Source: Klebsormidium nitens (taxonomy: Eukaryota; Streptophyta; Klebsormidiophyceae; Klebsormidiales; Klebsormidiaceae). Taken from it: 64,000 bases of DNA. A program made the position numbers and the translations under genes. Each line of letters begins with the position of its first letter. The stretch's first letter is position 1. Of the stretch, positions 1-11,800 are shown one piece after another. Location of the stretch: positions 1 to 64,000 of the forward strand of contig DF236982.1 of NCBI GenBank assembly GCA_000708835.1, in the 5' to 3' direction. The notes beneath the pieces were generated by a model. It did not search any database, had not been told where the DNA came from, and was given only the letters and a program-made list of their open reading frames with translations.

Positions 1-238
1 GGCAGGTAGTAGGTTGCGGTACTTTTCAAGCCATATTATTCCTCTGGTATGTACCTTGTGCTACCGCGTGCATCCCAAACGCCATCCAATTGGCTCAGAA
101 ATCTGGAAAGCTTTCTGCAGCTTTTCGGTCGACGCGCACCCTTACCTTATGATAAGTTTAGCTTGTTATCACCTTTCTTGACTTCGATATACGAACGTAC
201 GTGAGAGTCGGACAGAAGCAACGCGCGGTCCTACGCAG

Positions 239-3200
239 GTGCTACTTGCTCCGCAAAGACTGGACATACTTCCCGGGGTGGAGGCCGCGTCGCGCGCGAG
301 CGCGGCGCCCTTGCACACCATCTGGAGAACTGATGCGGCGCGGTTGCGCAACGTGGAGATGGACGCAAGTACGTAAGTTCGCAAGGGTTGGTTGCGATTT
401 TTGGTGTTCTACGATTTCTGCTTTCACGTGTTGGCCGTTCATTCTCGCCCCCTCCCGATGCCCCCGCAAGTGTGGACTCACGCCGAAGTGGTTCGTATGC
501 AAAGCTCCAACCAGACCGCGGGTTTCAGTGGGGATACGTTTCAGGGCAGCGGTCCGGGTTGATGACCACTTGCTGACACGTGCCTGTCACGTGCTTTGAT
601 AAGCTTGGAGCTACTTCGTCGACTTTCAGGGTTCAATATGCTCGCCAGGCTGTCGCAGAGCTTCTGAAATAGCTGGAAACAATTTCTGATTTGTCTTTGG
701 TTCCAGCTTCCGACTGTGCTTGGGATTCGTTTGCATGTGCATCCCTGAAATAGATGTAGCTTCGTGCTGCCACCTGTCGGAAAGCTTATTAAACATTGCA
801 GACAATTGTTGCAGAGACGTGCCAGAAGAGTCGACTAGCGACAAAGACTCAAAGTCAGGGCGGGAAGTCTCCCCTGCGGAGCCTCGAGCAGGGGTCCTGT
901 GGGAAAACGCTGCGACTGCGTTCCGGGCAGCGCAGATCGTGCTGAGTCAAGGTGCGTGCAAACGACTACGCTGACTGGGGCCCGGATCGGTATTGTCTTT
1001 GCGAGGACAATGCATGACCATTGTCCGTTCTCGAGACGTTATATATCCTGAAACGCTGGTCCCAGCTTCATTCTTGTTTCGCGGCTTCTGTATAGACTCC
1101 CGTTTCTCAACGAGGATCAAGTACTTATGACTTATCTGGGGCTCACACATCTCGAAACCCCCTTTGTCCGAGAAGGTGTCCGCCTAGAGATTGTTGTGAT
1201 TTTCAACTTCCTTTCCGGGGGGCTGGCTATCTCACTTTCGACCGGATGCCGTAAGCAATCCAAGCAGACGAGCGCCAGACGAGGCGACTGATTTGCCTAT
1301 TGATCTATCAGCCGCGATCCTACTCGTCGTGCACGTCCGTCTTTCAGATTCGGCCTTGAGCACAGCCCGAATGCAGCAGACAGTCGCAAAGGCAAATCAG
1401 AAGCGTCCAAACTTTCAAACTTCTGTCTGTCCATCGTCATTTCCGCAGTATCGCCCTCCATCGAACTGCCAGCCGTACCGTTCCCGCCGGCCGAGGCGCT
1501 TCCCCCGGGGAGAATGCAACGCCTGAGCGCGAGCGAAGCACGCTCGCTGGGCCTGCCGGGAAAGACCATCATTCTGGATGGAGGTGGGTCGCACCGACTT
1601 TTTCCGTGTGACGTCAGCAGCATGGATTCAATCTTACATGCTGACGTCAGACGACTTTCTAGTCCTTCCCCCTGGAAGAATGCAAGGTTTGAGCGAGAGC
1701 GAACCCGGATCACTGAGCCTGCCGGGAAAGACCGTCATACTAGACGGAGGTAGGTCGTACAGAGCTTGTCGAGAAGTTTTTGACAGTGCTGACGTTAGTA
1801 ATCAAGATTAACTTCGATTTGCTGACGTGAGAAGGCCTTTGCCTGAGGCGATGCGACTTTTGAGCGAGGGCGAAGCGGAATCGCTGGGCCTGCCAGGAAA
1901 GACCCTCATACTAGATGGAGGTGGGATGCTAACGACATGTTTTTGCGAGCGCTGGCGTCGGCAGGATTTATGCACTTTCCGGGGAATTGCAACGCCTGAG
2001 CAATCAAGAGGCGGTCTGCCATGTGAGATCATCGTTCAAGATGGAAAGGTGTTTTTCCTAAGGGTCCAACGGGATCCTACGTTACACATGACCGTTGTTT
2101 TCTGCATTTTTGAGGTTCTCGAGTCTGCTGCCCTTTGCTGCTAGCAAGCTTCCGTTGTCGCCATAACTCGCGTTTACATCCTAACCATAGTTAGTCGAAT
2201 ACCTTACAACGTCAGCTCTTTTTTCTGCAGCCCACATTCCCGAGGCATTGTGGGAATCTGCTCGGTTCCATGTCAGACCGTTTCTGCAGCAAACATGCCG
2301 GAGACTCTGCACAGCTTGGGCTTGGATTCAAAAGATCTCTCGTGGAGGCGTTCTGGCTATACATCTGTTCTCGTGCAACAGCACTTATGAATGTTTCTCG
2401 CGCTTCCCTTCCGCAGCCCACACTCCGGAGTCGTTCCACGAGCTCTGCGCAGCCTTTCGCGAGCGCATGGGCGACCAAGTACCCCCAAAAGTGCTCTTCG
2501 TGGTCGCCATGTCCAATGACAAGGACCATCGAAAGTGCCTCGGAGAACTGCGGGGCGCGGACCTAAACCTCCAAACCCTGGTTTTCACAGAAGTGCCGGT
2601 TGCGGGCTCATTCGAGCGCGCCACACGCGCGGAGGCGCTCTCCGAATGCTGGGCGGAGATTGCGGAAGGTGGGTTGGACGTATCTGCTGATAATTTTGGA
2701 GTCGTTCTGCCACCGTGTAGCCTTGACGGCAAAGCGTCTGGAAGTGTGAGGGGGTTTTCAAGGTGGGCATGTGGTATGAGGAATTGGTCGCCAGTCAAGA
2801 GAGAAAACTTCGAGGGTCATCTTAGAAGGACTGCTGTTTCGAGATTCCTTCTCCGTGACCCGACCTCTCTTCTCTTTAATGTTTGCTGATACAGCCACGT
2901 ACTTTACGTCCGCATCTGTTCAGAAAGGCCTCAAATTTGCCCTTTGGGTCTTCCTCATGAGGCGTGAGCTTCCTCTTGTTTACTTACATAGAACTTATCT
3001 TTCTGAAAGGTTGAATTCTGACGAGTCTAAGCGTTTCTCTTGGAGATTCAAAGCACGTTTAGATTGGTGATCATCTAGTCGACGTATAGAGATCCTTAGG
3101 GCCGCCTTGTTGACGTGTCGTCCTTCCGTGCTTTCCCTGACCTGTTCCGCCCACTTCTTACCAAACCCCAGAAAATGGACTTGGAAAGACAGAACAACAA

Positions 3201-3394
3201 ATTCATGTCTCATAGGTCACTCGACGGGAGAGGCCGTCTGCGAACCCGTCTTTGGGGCGGCGCTCCGCCGGGTTGCCGCGGCGCCCGATGACGTCACGGT
3301 GTGCCTGGCGGGATCGATGCATCTCGTCGGAGCTGCGCTGGCCAGAATAGCGGGGCTCGACCGCGCAATCAGTGAAGGGACGAAGCCCAGCTAG
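239..3394 (+). CDS. Folate ligase of the FolC family (folylpolyglutamate or dihydrofolate synthetase), 3' part of gene
   Basis: Exons read as 239-372, 815-951, 1449-1583, 2417-2668 and 3216-3394; codon phase carries through every junction and ends at TAG. The enzyme family joins glutamate to a pteroate or folate using ATP. Family marks seen: VLLAPQ and APLHT (exon at 239), VLWENAATAFRAAQ (exon at 815), the hallmark LDGAHTPES made across the 1583/2417 junction, then KVLFVVAMSNDKD, VFTEVPVAGS and the C-terminal VCLAGSMHLVGAAL. This is the central and C-terminal ligase region; the N-terminal ATP-binding P-loop exons must lie left of the window. Whether it is the mono- (DHFS) or poly-glutamating (FPGS) enzyme cannot be decided from what is visible. 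The C-terminal tail after the LVGAAL segment is short. The intron after exon 3 holds duplicate exons (see repeat at 1663). Confidence 0.85.
1663..2047 (+). repeat. Three tandem copies of FolC exon 3 inside the following intron
   Basis: The true exon 3 (1449-1583) ends GLPGKTIILDG with donor G|GTGGGT. Copy 2 (1663-1749) reads PPGRMQGLSESEPGSLSL then PGKTVILDG, with acceptor TTTCTAG and donor G|GTAGGT. Copy 3 (about 1831-1920) reads LGLPGKTLILDG and ends at G|GTGGGA. Copy 4 (about 1980-2047) is badly decayed, though its start still matches ATTGCAACGCCTGAG. Copy 2 is 87 nt and copy 1 is 135 nt; both are phase 1-1 exons, so copy 2 could be included or swapped without changing frame. Copies 1 and 2 are each followed or preceded by TGACGTCA. 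Copy 3 lacks an obvious in-phase acceptor. Confidence 0.85.
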
Positions 3395-4147
3395 AGTGAA
3401 GCATCTGGGGCGTAAAGTAGAGGGTTCTTAAAGTGGAACTGCTTGATCATTGGGTCGTCAGCGCTTCTCAGCAAGCTGACCCCCTTAGAAGACGTAGGAG
3501 GGAGCCCCGAATGCAGAGGACCAGGTTTGCGATTCGTATGACGACGACTGATTTCGACTAATTATTAAGCTCTTTTTTGATGTTGAGAATATTATGTTGC
3601 TCGACAAGCTCAGTAGGACCGACACCCGAGGCCGCCCGCTGAACCTTCAAATGCAGGGCTGATGGCCACCCAACAATTAGTATCAGTCAAGGCGGATGGA
3701 GCGCGCTCCGAAGGCCCTAGCTGATCAAAATGTACATTCTGGAATGCCGCTTAGAGCATGCACATATCTGTCAACGAGGCGCTCCTCTGTAGCTTGCATC
3801 AGGCGGGATAAGAGGCTGGTAAACATTCTTTCCCTAATGTTGTGAGGCTGAGGAGCGGGACCGGTCGTCACAAGCCTACACAAAAATCTCCCCAGTTTCC
3901 GTACGTGGAAGGGTGTACGTCGGGCCGAGACAGCAAGCTCGATAGTTCGATTCTGATGTAGCTTGCTTGTTAAACCAAAGGCTTGATGAGAGCCTAATTG
4001 GTTCTTAGATAATCTTGATCATAGCTAGTTTGGCATCTATTAAATGATTATCATGCAACTATCGCCAGCGAAGAACTTTGTGCAATGCTTCTATGTGGAC
4101 GTGTATTGCATGTGCACCTTTTTGTTGTTCTTTGTACGATGCGATAA
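3395..4147. other. Intergenic, no gene seen
   Basis: Region after the FolC stop. Open frames here are short and lack family features or convincing splice signals. It probably contains the FolC 3' UTR. Confidence 0.5.
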
Positions 4148-4921
4148 TACACAAGCTACCTACGGTGGGTTCCGGCCGAGTCGACTCCGACTCGAACCGC
4201 AACGAAATTGTGGGACCCGGTATCAAATTCTGTCAGTGATACCGGCGGTTCACGTTACGCTGAGTCGGACTTCCGAAACATGTACGGTTCAAGTACTCAG
4301 GAATTTTTGCTCGGCCGTAAGTGAGTGTCATGAAGTTGTAAACAAGTGTATTATTTTACACTTTGACGGGAGCATGAAAATGCCACACTAAGATGCGGCT
4401 TATGCAACATGCAGAAACCTTTGACAAGCTAAAAAAAATGTTGGGGGACCGTCATTAGCTGTCCTTTGAAGCTCCAACATCATGTTTTGTTCAGGACAAA
4501 TCTCAAATAGCAGCATAGGAGGCGCAAAGTTGGCCGCCATTGTTGGATTTTGAAGAGCGCCTTCTCTTACACTCCTATATCAAATCTCTGCACTCTTCTT
4601 TCAGTCTGGGTACCGCGGTACTCGTGCACGGTACAAGTCGGAAGTTCCGACCAAGACCATGAAATTTAAATTTGTCGGCCGCGCAGACTCGAGTCTCGCG
4701 CGACGGTACCGTACCTCCGGGTAGTACGTAATTGCCCGTTTGATCGACGTGTCAGGAAAAGCTCGATTCATGAATTCGGACCCGATTCTCTAGTACGGCC
4801 GATTACGATCGTTAGTACTGCGTACAAAATGTGTCGCGACGCGTGACACCGGTCATACAAATTTGAGACCCGACCGTCGCGCGGTCGATACCGTCGAGAC
4901 CCACCATAGGTAGCTTGTGTA
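4148..4921. mobile_element. TA-flanked terminal-inverted-repeat element (MITE-like), element 1
   Basis: CACAAGCTACCTACGGTGGG starts at 4150, and its inverted partner (CCCACCATAGGTAGCTTGTG, 4900-4919) closes the element with one mismatch. Each end is flanked by TA, the target duplication typical of Tc1/mariner elements. Weaker inverted similarity continues inward (GGGACCCGGTATCAAATT against GGGTCTCAAATT on the other arm). The element is about 774 bp. It has no transposase-like frame, so it would be non-autonomous. Confidence 0.75.
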
Positions 4922-5825
4922 CCAAAAAACGTTGCAGAGCAACGGGCAGTGGATGGTGAAAACTTTATCGAACTCAAGTGCAGTGTCATGATAGACCGCA
5001 CCTTTCCCAACTTTCAAAACGCCGGGCCAGCACTCACATTCACCGCGGGGTTCAGATTCGATCGGACGCAAATCAACTAGGGGCCGCCTCGACACCGGCA
5101 ACTCAAAGAGTGTCCAACAGCACCGCACTTGTTTAACACTTCAAAGCAAATCACGACTTGCCTGCATTGCACTTTCCTGTACGTCCTTGAGTGTCCAATA
5201 TGTTGAATCTTCTGCTGGATTCAAAAGCCATTCGTATGCACCCGAGTTGCATTTCGTGATCATGATTTCGTTGGCACTAGTCAAGCAAGATCAACATCAT
5301 TCCGGATGAATTTGGCTCATCTCATCATCAGAAACGTATGAACACAATGGTTGTCATTGTGAAAGTATGTCCAGAAATTCCCAAGTACTGCAATCTGCTT
5401 AGAGAGTACTTTTGACACCTAAAGACATGTACATAAATAAGCAACTTCCAGAGTCAATCCGCTGGACGGGTGCGTTCTAGCTGTCGTTATGATGAGCGGA
5501 TATGCTCCGCTCTTTCTTCAACCAGGCCACAGCACGAGACGCTTGGAACCCGTAAAGCTAGTATCCTTTTGCCCCTCGGACTTGAACCCAAAACCGGGAT
5601 CGTACGTTGGTAACTACGAGAAGACAACCGTCCGTCTTGGACCTCCTAGAACTATGGCCGTACTTCCAAGCTCCCCGCTTTCTGTTCTTGGTTTAACACA
5701 ACCCAACGATGATATTCGCAATTACGTAGCTGACGACTGTTACGCACAGCTAACCATACCCGGTTAAGGCCGCCTCCGTATCGCTGACCGGGCCGTTAAC
5801 CGGGCGGTTATGCGGCTTAACCAAT
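4922..5825. other. Intergenic, no convincing gene
   Basis: A 92-codon open frame at 5489-5767 (+) has no recognisable domain and faces the 3' end of the amidase gene. I do not call it. The segment next to 5826 should hold the amidase 3' UTR. Confidence 0.4.
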
Positions 5826-8800
5826 CTACTTCTTGGCCTCGAACCTCCTCAGAATGCTGACGAGGTCCATTGGCTCCTCCTCCTGATCCTGCACATCAGT
5901 GATATCAAGCGTTAACATTTGTGTGTAGCGGCAAACGAAGCGTCAGCCCAGTGCGTTTGCTGCGAGGACGAACTAGGGGTGAATGGACACGGAGCAGTAG
6001 AATCTGGGTGCGATTAGGTGTGTTTGACCCTCAAGTCTTCACAGTGATCAGACATCGAGTCACGAAGGAAGGAACGAGCAGGGACAATGGACGAGGATTG
6101 GATGGAGACATGCGAGGAAGCGCGTCTCGGCTCTGTGACCTTCGGCTAGCGGATACATCTATCTGTACGGCAACATCGAACCACAAGAGAGGTTTTGGGA
6201 AGAATGCGACGAGGCTGAGGACAGAAGTGAGGGCGCGCGGGCGCGCACCTGTCCCTTGAGCTTGCGGCTGGCGGGGCCGCTGAAGAGGCCGCCCCCTGCG
6301 GCGGACTTCGAGCTGAAGATGGACTTGGGAATCAAGCCGTGCACGCCTGCGGAGCGGAACAGAACGGACCGGAACGCCGTTAGAGATTTGCTTACAGCCT
6401 GGAGAATTGCAACCCGTCCTCCGAGTTCCACTGGACCCCAATGAAAGCTCGTTTAGCAACTATCGAAAGGTACGAGTTGGCTCTAGGTTTTGCTTTGTTC
6501 CAGCCCGATGGAACGAAGAAGAAGCGACCGGCACGGTTTGAAGGCGGAACGAAAGAGGAAGAACGGAAAAGAAAGCAGAGATGAGGAAGAAAGGAGACGA
6601 AAGAACGCTCACCCCAGTTGCTGTCGACGCACTGTGCGATGCCGAAGTCGACGCCGGTGCTGATCAGAGACAGCGCCTCGCGTTCCTGCCGGGCGGAAAA
6701 CTAAACGGGTCAGCTTCCAACGTCTTAGGTTTAGCGAGAATTGTCCCGGTTTCTATCTGACGACCGGTCGAGGACAGTCGGACTTCGGCAGTTCAGTGCA
6801 CGACTCTGTAGACAGGCTCATAGGGCTGTATAACACACGGAATGCAAACTTTGTTGCACCGTATTTAACTTCCCAACCCTGCTCTCAGGGCAAGGGACTT
6901 TTTGGCGGCAAAAACGTAGAATTAATTTCCAATCTCGAGGGCTCAGGAGTCAGGTCATTCTTTCGAAGCTGGAAGTGACCGGTCCCCGCATGGTATGGTC
7001 CTCGACAAAGACCCGGTGATCGCAGAACAGTCAAAGACGTAAGATTGCAGAATCTAACAACCGCAAACTAGGGGCCGGGAGAGCGCGCGCGCGCTGTTTC
7101 CTGACCTGCATGCCGAAGCCCTTGACGAGGAAGTTGCGCGTGTTCTGGTAGGCGTTCGCGAGCGCCTTGTCGTTGCTGCGCCCGAACTGCGCGATCTGGC
7201 TGGGCACCGCCAGCTCGTCCAGGTAGTTGTTCAGCTGCGGAGGGGAGGGAGAACTAGAGATGGTCAGAAAACTCAATAAAGAAGCTTTCAGCACGCTTCA
7301 GAACACTCGTCATTTCAGAACGCTTCTTGAGAGTTCAGAACGCTTCAGAACACTCGACGCTTTAGAACACTCGACGCTCTTCGGAAGACTCAAAGCTCTT
7401 CAGAACACTCGACGCTATTCAGAACAGTCAAGATTGTGTGCGAAAAGTCCTGTACGCGTACGAACCTGCGTAACAATTCCGGCAGCCAAGTCTGTCCTCA
7501 TGCTTGCTTTCTCAGCTGCGGTGGCAAATGCAAATTGAGGCGCTTCGGACTCTCGAACTCGAAATTGCTAGAGTATTTTGACCTTATTCCGACATCGCCC
7601 ACGTCTATCCGAGTCCGAAAATATGGTGATGGGATGAAAAATGTAGAACAAAAGGAGTCGTAAGAGTCTAGATTCTCAGAAAATAGAAGGGGTTTTGTAC
7701 AATCCTCCAGAAGGTTCTGCCGACGTGAGGAGCGAGAAAGGAAAGTGAATCGAATAGGCCTCGCACTTGATTACAGATTCTAAGGGCATACGCAAGTTTC
7801 AAAGACACACAGAAGAGAAGCTATGAAACTGTTGCTGGAGGGTATCGCAACCCTCGACGCCAAAAGATTCGGTCACTGGGCGACTTGTTCGAGCAGAGAT
7901 TATTGTGAGCAGGAAGTACTCAACAATAAGTTCTCCCACCGCAATCACGCGGAATTCGATTGATGAATGAGAAAGAGCGCAAGTCGGGCCACTTACCGCG
8001 AAACCCTGGATGTCGATGTGGTCCTTGGTCTCGACGATGGGGAAGCTGCAGGTGAATCACATCTCGGTTTCAGCAAACGAGACAAGTGTTTCTGCAGACT
8101 CAGGAATCGTCTTGAAAACATCAAGAATGGCGGCATGTGGCAGTGGACAGGTTCTCGGATCCTCGTCTCTATGAACGATGAAAGGTACGGAGGGGGTTAT
8201 TCAGGAGCGCTCGTTGGTTTCTGCAGAGGGTTTTGAAGACTAGAACTTCAAGACAAGAACTCCAAAGATTCAAGGAGGGCTGTGGGCTTCTGCCGGAGGG
8301 TTCTGGGCTTCTGCCGGGTTTCTTCAGGCTATCAGACTTTTTTGTCATGCGGATCCGCACTTCGAATTCTAGGCTTCGACGGGTTCTACATGTTCGGCAG
8401 CTTTCTGAGCGCTGCCTGGGCCCGCACGGACACTAATCGAATCTCGAAATTCAACGAATTGGTAGAAATGATGGCTCCAGGAATCTCGGGTCCGGGGAAA
8501 ATAGTGTCTGGGGCTTACGTCAGGTTCTTGAGCGCGTTGGGCAGAGTCGCCTGGGGCAGCACGGAGATGCGGTAGACCGCGGTCAGGGACGCCTCGATGG
8601 CCGTCCCGGAGATCTCGGCGTCGCCCTGAGCGGCGTGGCAATCTGCGATTAAGGCCCAGGTTTAGGGCGACCGCACGAAGATACGGGTCGCCTGAGCCGG
8701 TGCCCAAGTTGTCAATCGGTTGACGCCAACGGTACATAGCTAGCGGGATATATTCTCCGACGAAGGAGTGTTCGGAGGGGTTTGCTAGCTGTGAAGAAAT

Positions 8801-11800
8801 CATTACCTAATGACTGCAGGAAAGAGCTGTGACCTTAATAATCTTGCTGCACCTTTTGTGGGAGCTCAGAGTACATGTTACCACTCAGTCAAGTAGCATG
8901 CAAGCTTGAAGAGCAATCGGCATAGGTGGACTTACCACCAAAGAAGAACTTGGCCTCTGCAGGAAGAAGAAAGTTGACGTCAGATCTTTTGCCTTGCATA
9001 AGAGTGTCAGCCCTACCCTTTACTACGAGCGAACAGATGTGAGCTTCATAGAACAGCTTCATACATTTCCATTCGAACTTCAAAGTCAGGAGCGGAAGGC
9101 ACGATACGCAATCCGACAGGCCGAGACCTCCAGTCGCGTCTTGTATCTCGTGACATCAGCATCAGAGAGTGGCGAGCTTGCCACGTGGACGTACCAGGGA
9201 CCTCCACCTGGACGTACAGGGTGCTGCCAGTGCCCACCCTCCAGTTGTCCTGCGAGCGACGTCAGAAAAGAGAATCAGTACTCGAAAACTTCTTCAAATC
9301 CGAGGTCAAAGGATCGTTTCTCGCTAGACTTCAGGAGTGCTAGGCTTGCCAAAACACGCATAAATTAATCTGCGTTACTTTCTCCTGCAATTAGTAAAAG
9401 CAGACAACTTTGCAGGCGAGGCCGCCGGCGCTCCATGGATGGACTGTACCCGAACCTCGGTAAAGCAGGAGCAAAGCAAGTATTCAAGCTCTTGACCTCA
9501 AATTTGTGAGCGGTCCCGCCGAAGCTTTTAGAATAGTAACCAGGCCATTAGTTTCCGGAAAAAAGGGCTCACCATATTTCCACCGAAGCGGGAAGGGGCG
9601 GTGGTCGAGGCACCAAGGGTCCTGCACACAAGAAGTGGCGACGTCAGCCGGTGACATAATGATGCTGAAGCGACTCGACTTGCTGGGCAGTTTCGGAATT
9701 GGTCACAGTGTCTGGGGATCCGGAAGGGTTGTGCCTCTACGAGCTGGTGCGCTTATCTCAAAGTTTTCGGAGAGATGGAAGCTCAAGCTCACCGCTTAAA
9801 GTTCCTAAGGGACACCTCAGACTTTATGGAGAATACAGAACGAGGTCCTCTAATGCTGCAAAGGAATCCGAGAGGCAGGCTCAGCTTTTTACTGGTGTGC
9901 GTCAGAGGGAGTTCGGCGCTTACCCGTTGGGGGCGCCGTTGATGTAGTTCGCAGCGTTGGCGGGGGTCACGCCTGCAAGCGGGGGCAAAATGCTCAGAAA
10001 ATGGTCTGATGCCGAGCATTATAAAGCGCCGGTCTATGTCGCCCATCGCTTTTATCATTCCGCCGATGAAAGAGGGTAGGCACAGAGAAAATGCGAAACG
10101 GAAGACGACCGAATCCCAGGAGCGGAGATCGTTTCAGAAAAGCATCGGAGGAAAGTAAGGTTTACGAACATGATAAGCGCTGTGCCTTTCCTAGGCGGCA
10201 ACAAGAAGCAGCGGAACCGGAGCAGCGGACAAGGGAACTGAAGTATTCCTGGGTTGGGAGCCGGGCGGAACCAGCAGCGGAATAAATCGGTGGAAAGGGG
10301 GTGACAGAGCGGAATCGAGCGGAAAACGGGGCGGTGTCAGAGACCGGTAGTAGGTAGGGCAATTAATTCTGGGGGCTCACCGATTGTGCCCAAGAAAGGC
10401 CTCAACGGGATCCTCCAGTTGAAAGAGGCGTCCATGTACTGGATGTCGGTGGACTGGGCGGAACGGAAGCGGAAAGGGCGTCAGCGGAACCCTTTTCTGC
10501 TTGTGGCGTTCGACACGTGGAGGTGCAAGTACCCGAGAAGCGTCCTTCGCGGATAGTCTTCCCGAGAATTTCCTCGGATCGAAAATTGCGAAAGTGGCTC
10601 AGACGTAGGAGAAGAAAGCACGGCACAGGAGAAACTCTGACTCGATTTTCCCTGGAAGAGTGCGGCCGAAGGCAACAGCAAGTTTGACATCGAAACAAGC
10701 GCTCGACCATGAAGCTTTTTGCGCCAGACCTTCGCTCAAACGTTCCTCAAGCCCCGACAGATGTGCACCTATTTGTAAGTCAAAGACGTAGGAACGGAGT
10801 CAACAAACCCTCCTCCATAAACAAAAAACCACTTAAGGGTTTGTACCTGGTTAAGGGTAGACTGGAAACCCGGGGGATACTCCACGGGGTCAAAGCCGGT
10901 GGCGGTGGCGGAAGACTTGACGCCGATATTGGTCTTGTGGGGAACCGTGGCGCTCGTGACGACGGTCCCGTTGTCGGGGGGGATCAGAGCTACACGTCAG
11001 CAGCGTCAGATGACGTCAGCAGCGTCAGATGAAGTCAGCAGCGTTAGATGACGCCAGCAAGGGAGCAAACGGTCTCACGTTGTCCTGAGTACCAGCTTTG
11101 GGTGTTAGAGGAAACCGCTTCAGGGGTGACGTCAGATGAGGTGCAAGTGATCCAAGGTGGGAGTGAACTGGTGGAAAAGCGAGATGAGGGGTATATCGCT
11201 GTTACGCTCAATCGAAAACGATCGAAGCATGTGAGCGGCATTTCCAGATTCTTGGATCGCTAAGGAGACATATCTAGGATTGTCAAGCCAATGCATTGGG
11301 TCCTTTCACAATTGCGGCCCACTTGACAACGGATCTGTGGGAATTCAAGACATGATGGGGAATCTGGGGTGAAGGACTCACAAGGAGGGAAGAAGCCGTA
11401 GATGGGCTGGCCCCTGCAAATCGGCGGAGGTGAGCGATGTCAGCGTTGTTGTGGAAGTTTATTTGTCACTTTTTACCTTCAAAATCCTTGAAGATTCTTC
11501 CACAATAAGCGTGGCCTCTCGTCGTCGGCAGTTTTTGCTCACGTGACAAAACAACCAGCAATCAGACTCCTCCCACGCACCAACCCAAACTGATGCTCTG
11601 AACCTGTTTAAGCGAAGCGGCCGAGAGCTGTTGGAAACGGAACGAACTCGGAACTGAACGGAACGAAACGGAACGGAACGAGATTTGGAGAAATTCGAAG
11701 CTCACCAGCCGCCATACTCGTCGAAGTCCACTTCGTAGATGATGGAGGACGAGGTCGTCGAAACGTTGGTTCCGTCGGCGTTCTTGACGTTGAGCGGAAT

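Noticed and set aside
201-599. 132-codon open frame at the left edge
   Set aside because: Out of frame with the FolC exon at 239-372, whose reading is supported by family sequence and phase.
3930-3965. T-arm-like GTTCGATTC near 3949
   Set aside because: Flanking bases do not pair as a T-stem and no other tRNA arms are present.
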